Source: Setoptus koraiensis
Taxonomy: Eukaryota > Arthropoda
NCBI GenBank assembly: GCA_048013815.1
Contig: CM106586.1
Coordinates: forward strand, 21,142,001 to 21,206,000
Direction: 5' to 3'
Length of the DNA stretch: 64,000 nt
Each line of letters opens with the position of its first letter. The first letter of the stretch is position 1. Positions 59,711 through 64,000 of the stretch are shown in pieces. Below the pieces are notes generated by a model. The model was not told the DNA's origin, did not search any database, and saw only the letters and a program-made list of their open reading frames with translations. The position numbers and the translations under genes are program-made.

Positions 59711-61798
59711 CTGCAACTACAAGTGGCGCCAGCGTCGCCTGGGGGCAGCATCAGTAAAGACCAAGACTCGACAGCGACCACAACAAGCGAACTGGCGGCC
59801 ACCGGAAATGGCCTTCATGGCGAACAGAGGCGATTCTCTATGATACAACAAAATTTAGAGCGCACACTCCAGTTGCAAGCGCCCTCTACCATGAGAAACC
59901 AAACCTCAAATCAGCAAGATGCAGATGAGAATTGTCGATCGAATGCAGTCACTTGTGACCATGAACAGACAGCGATTTCAAGCAACAATGACGCAACAAC
60001 AGTCAACAACAGCAGCAACAACAGCTCGTCCAATTTGGGCAAATTGTTTTCGCGCCTCATTAAATTCAAACAAACAAGCTTGAGTAGCGAGTCACTGGGT
60101 GGCGCTAGAGGCGCTGGAAAAGCTGGCAAAACAGGGACGCAAAACAACCACCACCACAACAACAACAACAACAACAGAATCAAATCATCGACAACAACAA
60201 ATGCTCAGGATACAACAAAACAAAAAGCAACCACCAACAACAACAACGCAAATTGTAGTGGCGCCAGTGGAAATAGTGTCAGCACCTCGCGCGCCAATTT
60301 ACTACAATCGAGCGACAATCAAACCGGAAACAGTGGCAGTGGCTCCAACGGGGACAACTGCAGCAGCAGCGCCGGCGCCGGCGACAGGGGGAGCCACCAC
60401 CATTTAGACGGAACGGAAGCGGCGGTTTGCATGATAGACGGCAGCGGGCAGTTTGTTGTTTCGAGCGTCAACGGCGGCCAACAGTATTATCATGGCTTGT
60501 CGGCCAGCAGTGAGCACAATTTGGCAGAATCGGCTCAATTGGGCCAAAACGGGGCCCCATCGGGCGCCCCAAATGCTCATCGGGATGCAGTCGGCGCGGC
60601 GCCGATGCACGCCGTTGATATGGGAGGCGATCAGTATCAGCTGGATGCGATGCAAACGAACGGCGCGCCCAACATGGGATATTGGCCCGGCAATCATGCG
60701 ATCAAGCAGCAGATTATGGCCGAGCATTATCAGAGGCCCAATTCGTTGCTGATGACGGCGGATCCGCAGCAGCAGCAGCATCATTACGAGGCCAACAAAA
60801 CGGCCGCGCAAATGTACATCAATCAAATGTATCACCAGCAGCAACAGCAGCACCAATATCAGCAACAATATCAAGATCTCGGCGGCTATCAGTACAGCAA
60901 CGACGGATACAACTATGACACAGGTACCAGCGCGGTGCAATACGCGGCCAAAATGATGCAATCCCAACCGCAATACGGCAACGCCGCCAGCCCGACAATG
61001 TTGGACAATGGCGGGCCGCTGGTGGTGACCAGCGGCGCTGGCGATGCCTTTTTTGAGTCCAATTACGGCACTCTAATTAGCCAATCGAGCGCCTACCGGA
61101 CGCTCGGCTACAGCAAGCCGGCAATCAATGGCGCCGGTCACAATGGGGCCCAGTTAGTCAGCAACTCGCAGCAGCAGCAGCAACAATTAGCTCAATTCAG
61201 GCCGCAAACTACAATTTTGAACAACACAACCAGATCTCAACAGCAACAGCAACAACTGCAGCAATTGTCCTCGACGTCCACCATATCCATGCTGGGTCTC
61301 GACGACACCAACGGCAACTCCATTTTGTTGCACAATGACGAGGTGTTTGTCGGCCCCAATCACCAGCCGTCGCATTTGGCCACAGCCAATAATTTTGATA
61401 ATCACAATAATCACGCTCAAATCATAACACATCATAATCATATGCCAATTAGACACAAGTCATCTTCTCATGGGGGCAGCGCCAGTTTTAGCAGCAGCAG
61501 CGCCAGTAGCTCAAATAGCTCAAACAACAATAGTGATAATAATAATTCAAACGATAATCTCTATCAGCACGACAACGCTATTACGCAAACCATCATCAAT
61601 GGCACCACAAGGTCAACAACGGCACCAACAACAACAACCACACCTAACAACAAAATGCCCGTCATGATGAATCAACCGAGAATATTCCAACACTTGCCCG
61701 TGCTCACAACAACACCATCAACAACCGCACCATCGGCGTCCATTTTTACTAAAACAACCACCTCGGACTCTATAATGCCCTTGGCCACCCATGTGTGA
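44820..61798 (+). CDS. kirre: kirre/roughest (NEPH)-family Ig adhesion receptor, six exons
   Basis: Type I membrane adhesion protein of the irre-cell-recognition family. Relatives pair with nephrin/Sns-type receptors in myoblast fusion, nephrocyte diaphragms and eye or neuron patterning. The six exons proposed below join in frame to 1734 residues: basic then hydrophobic signal peptide (about 1-33), Ig1 (Cys122/181, motif VQWTRDGFGLG), Ig2 (248/311), Ig3 (410/454), Ig4 (572/766, swollen by a Gln tract), Ig5 (808/872), a membrane span at about 895-920, and an approximately 814-residue cytoplasmic tail ending in THV. The QTHV-type end is the PDZ ligand of vertebrate NEPH1 and fits a class I motif. 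Ig1 with FGLG and the five-Ig layout separate it from nephrin, which has more Ig domains plus a fibronectin domain. It is far longer than Drosophila kirre or rst (under 1000 residues), mostly through Gln/Asn expansion. Whether it equals kirre or rst is not decided. The weakest part is exon 1. Confidence 0.93.
47080..47117. repeat. 38-bp perfect palindrome
   Basis: Exact palindrome without spacer, starting CAAAGATCGCGCG and centred on AATT at 47097-47100. It lies in intron 1 of the kirre-like gene and would fold into a 19-bp hairpin in RNA. Confidence 0.96.
49192..49244. repeat. Perfect 22-bp inverted repeat, 9-nt loop
   Basis: The arms 49192-49213 and 49223-49244 are exact reverse complements (left arm begins CATTGGTTCATGG). 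It is the longest uninterrupted stem I found with a short loop. It lies in intron 1 next to degenerate GATATCC repeats. Confidence 0.96.
51407..51458. repeat. Perfect 21-bp inverted repeat, 10-nt loop
   Basis: The arms 51407-51427 and 51438-51458 are exact reverse complements (left arm begins CGCTGTTATTATG). Located in intron 1. Confidence 0.96.
52455..52831 (+). CDS. kirre: kirre-like exon 2 (Ig1)
   Basis: Encodes Ig1: FALEP...NITLPCR, then VQWTRDGFGLG and the second cysteine in DDAIFQCQV, followed by the start of the Ig2 linker. The start is set by ACAG at 52451-52454, the first AG after a 334-base AG-free region, and its phase matches exon 1 (G|AC gives Asp). The exon ends at AAG|GTGAGTC, phase 0. 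Immediately downstream a 15-bp motif (TCTTTATTCGGCACTG) is repeated three times in the intron. Confidence 0.88.
52832..53225 (+). other. kirre-like intron 2
   Basis: A 394-base intron, GTGAGT to GTCGCAG. The last 236 bases (52988-53223) are free of AG. They include a pyrimidine-rich stretch, CCTAAT at 53066-53071 as a possible distant branch point, and ACCGACGCGCC-type tandem repeats (about 53117-53215). Confidence 0.85.
53226..53336 (+). CDS. kirre: kirre-like exon 3 (first half of Ig2)
   Basis: A 37-codon, phase 0/0 exon beginning PPMSVTANQT and carrying the first Ig2 cysteine in VELNCAAHGGKPAPE. The GGKP sequence after the cysteine and the split of Ig2 before the core tryptophan fit the family. 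Acceptor GTCGCAG, donor GAG|GTAAGT. Confidence 0.9.
53337..55412 (+). other. kirre-like intron 3
   Basis: A 2.1-kb intron, GTAAGT to GGTCACAG. Contents: a GATCCGCGGCCAAT array (53615-53690), GCGAATCGAGC repeats (about 55075-55125) and GTTGCGG repeats (about 54655-54715). Open frames inside show no domain character. The last 209 bases before the acceptor (55202-55410) contain no AG. Confidence 0.85.
55413..57119 (+). CDS. kirre: kirre-like exon 4 (Ig2 end, Ig3, Ig4, Ig5 start)
   Basis: A long 569-codon exon, phase 0/0. It starts VKWFAAST with the Ig2 tryptophan and carries DKLFTCKSS (Ig2), ITFHCQAESNPPPIEYRWY and EIRCGVRN (Ig3), IKLFCDIDSNPRPQTIKWFK and KYICRVQV (Ig4), and RVECLV with FTWLRNDK (Ig5). 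Low-complexity inserts sit between and inside domains: a Pro/Ala/Asn linker, a His/Gln linker and a tract of 24 Gln, one Pro and 12 Gln (56637-56747) inside Ig4. Donor AAG|GTAGGT. Confidence 0.93.
57120..57282 (+). other. kirre-like intron 4
   Basis: A 163-base intron, GTAGGT to CTACAG. It has a perfect TACTAAC branch-point sequence at 57203-57209, about 73 bases before the acceptor. The 105 bases before the acceptor contain no AG, so CTACAG at 57282 is the first AG after the branch point. It is preferred over the in-phase AG at 57290-57291. Confidence 0.85.
57283..57481 (+). CDS. kirre: kirre-like exon 5 (second half of Ig5)
   Basis: Encodes TIEVTGSSES...STLIINKATMEDFGDYLCRVENSLGSDELTIQLQ, the C-terminal half of Ig5 with the DxGDYLC signature. 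It begins in phase 0 and ends in phase 1 at CCA|GTGAGT; joining to exon 6 restores a Thr codon. Reading on without splicing meets a stop within two codons. Confidence 0.92.
57482..59273 (+). other. kirre-like intron 5
   Basis: A 1.8-kb intron. Contents: GAGCTAGCGAGCTGG repeats (about 57945-57990), CAA/GAC triplet tracts (about 58180-58270 and 58715-58770) and GAAACGGC repeats (about 59090-59140). It ends in a conventional pyrimidine tract with TTCTAAT about 20 bases before TGACAG. No further exon recognised. Confidence 0.85.
59274..61798 (+). CDS. kirre: kirre-like exon 6 (membrane span, tail, PDZ ligand)
   Basis: Opens directly into the transmembrane segment IVPFLVICLILGSIIMIVSV (about residues 895-920) and continues without interruption to TGA at 61796-61798. 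The tail is dominated by Gln and Asn tracts (for example 12 Gln at 59675-59710). It also has a Tyr-rich part at about residues 1415-1470 and a stretch around FFESNYGTL, SSAYRTLGY (about 1486-1510) that could be a phosphotyrosine region, and it ends PLATHV. A single exon for the whole tail and the repeat content are unusual. The THV end argues that the frame is translated to the end. Confidence 0.9.
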
Positions 61799-62912
61799 TG
61801 CTGTTGGCTCATCTAGTTATTTGTTTGCCACTCATCAAGCTAACCAACTAATTAATTGATGCAAATATCTGTCGATGATATAACAACGTCGTTGTTGTCG
61901 TTGGTAGTGCAACTATATCAAGTGTTGCTAATGTTAATTAGCACTAATGACGCAATGCTGCGACAAATGTCGTCAAATTTGTCATGTTTCATGTCATCTG
62001 TCACCATGTCCAAACATTATGAGAAATTATCATTGCCAATTGGGCCAATTGGGAATTTTGCTTGTTTGCTTGCCACTACTACAACTAGCTGATTGTCGCT
62101 ACAACTACTAGCTCATCATGCCCAAACAAGATCTCTCCGTCTCATTGGACGTCTCATTGGGAGTCTCGTTGGACGTCTCATTGGGTGTCTCATTGAATCA
62201 ATTACCAGATATCAATTATTACATACCAAGCACAAACAACAGCAAAACGCCTGTCCTATCCCAAACAAAGTGAGAATCGCCATAAACAGCACAGATTTAT
62301 TTTATATTACTCGCCGCTGCTCATCACAAACCCTGTTACAGCTCACAACCAGTAACCTGTTACGTGTTGTATATATAATTATTATGTAATATGTAATATT
62401 TAATATAAAATTATTATGTATAGTATCATTGTTGTTACCAATAATAAGCTCGGCCTGCTATTCAGTTCTGTCAGTTCGAATATTGGACAATTTTTTTAAG
62501 AGAAACTTTTTTTCAACTTTTTCATCATTGTTCCTGAAGCGAACAAAGTTATTATTTGTAACGATTTGTAATTGTAATAATTGATTGTTGTTATTAATAT
62601 TATTATTATTGATTTCGCAAACGATGCCATTCGACGCGATTCACAGTAAACATAGACAAACACACATTTCGAAACTCATCAACAATCTTCTGCCCTCACA
62701 ACTGTCGTTGCGCAATCAGTTTTGACAGTTTTTTACTAGTGTGTTCAGTTTTTTGCATCGCTGTTGACATTAATTAAATCATAATTTTTGGCCAGACGAG
62801 AGCGATTCTCTTCCCAATGATCGAGTCAATTTTTTAGCCGGCTCACACTGATTCCATATGGCCATTTGACGCGAATACTCAACTGTGCCCGTGGAATTCT
62901 GTGCCTTGATTC
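61799..62912. other. Convergent 3' region of the two genes
   Basis: This should contain the 3' UTR of the kirre-like gene and, from the other side, that of the small secreted protein gene. No canonical AATAAA was found after the kirre-like stop; AATATA-like sequence near 62400-62410 is a weak candidate. GTCTCATTGG repeats lie at 62139-62195. The sequence becomes AT-rich after 62200. Confidence 0.5.
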
Positions 62913-63355
62913 TCATTTTGATGCTCGCTGATATCAACACAGCAGGAAAAAATATAAAAAAATGAAATATAAAAATTAGAAAATCGTTTATCGTGTCAGT
63001 TTATATCAACGTAACTGTCAATTGACGCTTGTGACTTGTCGAAATGACCGAAATGAACACCGAACTTACCCGACGATTCGTGCTTGCCGTTTCCGATTGG
63101 CGTTTTCGCATGCTGGTGCGAGGCTAAATTTTCGCTCACCTGCCCGCTTGGCTCGCTGTCTTTTTTGTCAGTTTGAGCGCGCCAAAAGTCACAAACTTCG
63201 TAACAATCGTAGTCGCAATCGCCATAGTAGTCGCAACCAATGAGAAAGCAATCCCAATGACATATTTCCACTTGACCCTCGATTGGCTGAATGGAATTGG
63301 CGCCCATGCAAACAATTATCGCGACCAAGCTAAGAAATTTCAACGATTGATTCAT
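62913..63355 (-). CDS. Small secreted six-cysteine protein (unrecognised)
   Basis: I do not recognise a family. The minus-strand ATG at 63355 (context AAAATG) starts a signal peptide (MNQSLKFLSLVAIIVCMGANS). A short mature region follows with six cysteines spaced C-x3-C-x4-C-x5-C-x3-C-x3-C and rich in Asp/Tyr, then a polar tail. Unspliced, the frame runs 119 codons to 62996. A strong donor inside it, CAG|GTGAGC at 63140/63139, pairs with an acceptor at 62928 (GATATCAG after a T-rich tract) to give 76 residues ending at 62913. A second donor, GG|GTAAGT at 63070/63069, joined to the same acceptor gives about 144 residues ending near 62777. Which form is real is open. A secreted, disulfide-bonded peptide is inferred; function unknown. 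Confidence 0.6.
62928..63139 (-). other. Probable intron of the secreted-protein gene
   Basis: GTGAGC donor and GATATCAG acceptor on the minus strand. The last roughly 84 bases before the acceptor have no AG on that strand, and an AACTGAC branch-like sequence lies about 60 bases upstream, the same layout as the kirre-like introns. An alternative donor GTAAGT lies at 63069. Confidence 0.45.
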
Positions 63356-63442
63356 TTTCTTTGATTATTCTTGTCTGTATCGATCTGTATTGTTAATTAT
63401 GCTGTTTGTATTGTTTCGCTGGATACAGCTGTTGTTTTTGAG

Positions 63443-63450
63443 CTTAAATA
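63443..63450 (-). promoter_or_regulatory. TATA-like box of the secreted-protein gene
   Basis: TATTTAAG on the minus strand, about 90 bases upstream of the ATG at 63355, a suitable distance for a short 5' leader. No other core element could be assigned. Confidence 0.4.
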
Positions 63451-64000
63451 TCACTTGCAACTTGCACTCATGAATGACTGACAAAGTGGCGACCAACTGA
63501 ATTGGATTTGTTCAAAGGTATAAATGAGATTTCGGAGGAAAATCTCGGCCTTTTATGGCGGCCAAACAAAAGAATCTGCCCAAGAGCTCAAACAACCATC
63601 CAGCCAGCATCAACGCCGGCCACAAACCAGCATCATGACTCAACAATGGCAATGACCTAGACCTTGGCAGGGTCAATGATGTCAGCGCAATCGTGGATAT
63701 GGCGATGTGGAGCTGTTAATTAATTTAAAAAGACATTAATTATTGATCAATATTGTTAATTATTATAATGAGCTAATTATCAATTCAGCAGGGCTCAGTC
63801 TGGTGCCCGCTCTTCTAGCGATGCCCGAAATACCCGAGAAATACCCGAGATTTTTCTACCCGAGACTTTTTTTTTCTGGCGAAAAATTTTCGCCAGAAAA
63901 AAGGGTTTTCAAAATTTCGCGCAGTGCGTACTGCTACGCGCAGTGCATAGGAAGGAAACTTTCATTTGTCATCATCTTGTTTTGTTACATTGTTTTGTAG
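63451..64000. other. Upstream and AT-rich end of the window
   Basis: A plus-strand TATAAAT lies at 63519-63525, about 70 bases from the minus-strand TATA-like box, and could be a divergent promoter. The only following frame, 63555-63638 (27 codons from ATGGCGGCC), starts too close to the expected start site to be convincing. A 33-base inverted repeat (16-bp stem, 1-nt centre) is at 63870-63902. No gene supported. Confidence 0.4.
63870..63902. repeat. Perfect 16-bp inverted repeat, 1-nt centre
   Basis: The arms 63870-63885 and 63887-63902 are exact reverse complements around one A (left arm begins TTTTTTCTGGCG). T-run, stem and A-run resemble a bidirectional terminator, but in this eukaryotic context that role is not implied. 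Confidence 0.93.

Noticed and set aside
63870-63902. Intrinsic terminator
   Set aside because: Shape is similar, but the window is eukaryotic and no transcript end is indicated there.

Overview
The window reads as nuclear DNA of an animal, most likely a protostome and plausibly an arthropod. The only confidently recognisable gene is split by GT-AG introns and belongs to the kirre/roughest (NEPH) family of immunoglobulin adhesion proteins. The species cannot be fixed from sequence alone. Most of the window is non-coding, rich in CpG and GGCC, and crowded with short tandem repeats, so many long open frames in it are repeat artefacts.

Layout. 1-44.5 kb: no protein gene I can support. It holds microsatellites, 8-27 bp minisatellites, two copies of a foldback repeat (about 4459-5302 and 23721-24564), a small inverted-repeat element (18360-18544), and many unrelated perfect hairpins and palindromes. 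A TATA-like box followed by a stretch ending in a good splice donor (16826-17039) is a weak candidate for a distal non-coding first exon. 44.56-62.4 kb: the kirre/rst-like gene on the + strand. Six coding exons are proposed (44820-45105, 52455-52831, 53226-53336, 55413-57119, 57283-57481, 59274-61798). All phases agree and give 1734 residues: signal peptide, five Ig domains, one membrane span, a very long Gln/Asn-rich cytoplasmic tail, and a C-terminal THV PDZ ligand. 62.9-63.36 kb: a convergent minus-strand gene for a small secreted six-cysteine protein with at least two possible splice forms. 63.4-64 kb: its upstream region and AT-rich DNA.

Most notable observations: (1) four of the five kirre-like introns end in long AG-free stretches (105, 209, 236 and 334 nt) that stop exactly at the acceptor chosen independently by reading frame; (2) the central segment of the foldback repeat lies in opposite orientation in its two copies while the outer flanks keep the same orientation; (3) there are a dozen or more sequence-unrelated, perfect short-loop inverted repeats; (4) a glutamine tract lies inside the extracellular Ig4 domain; (5) three short upstream ORFs lie just before the kirre-like start codon.
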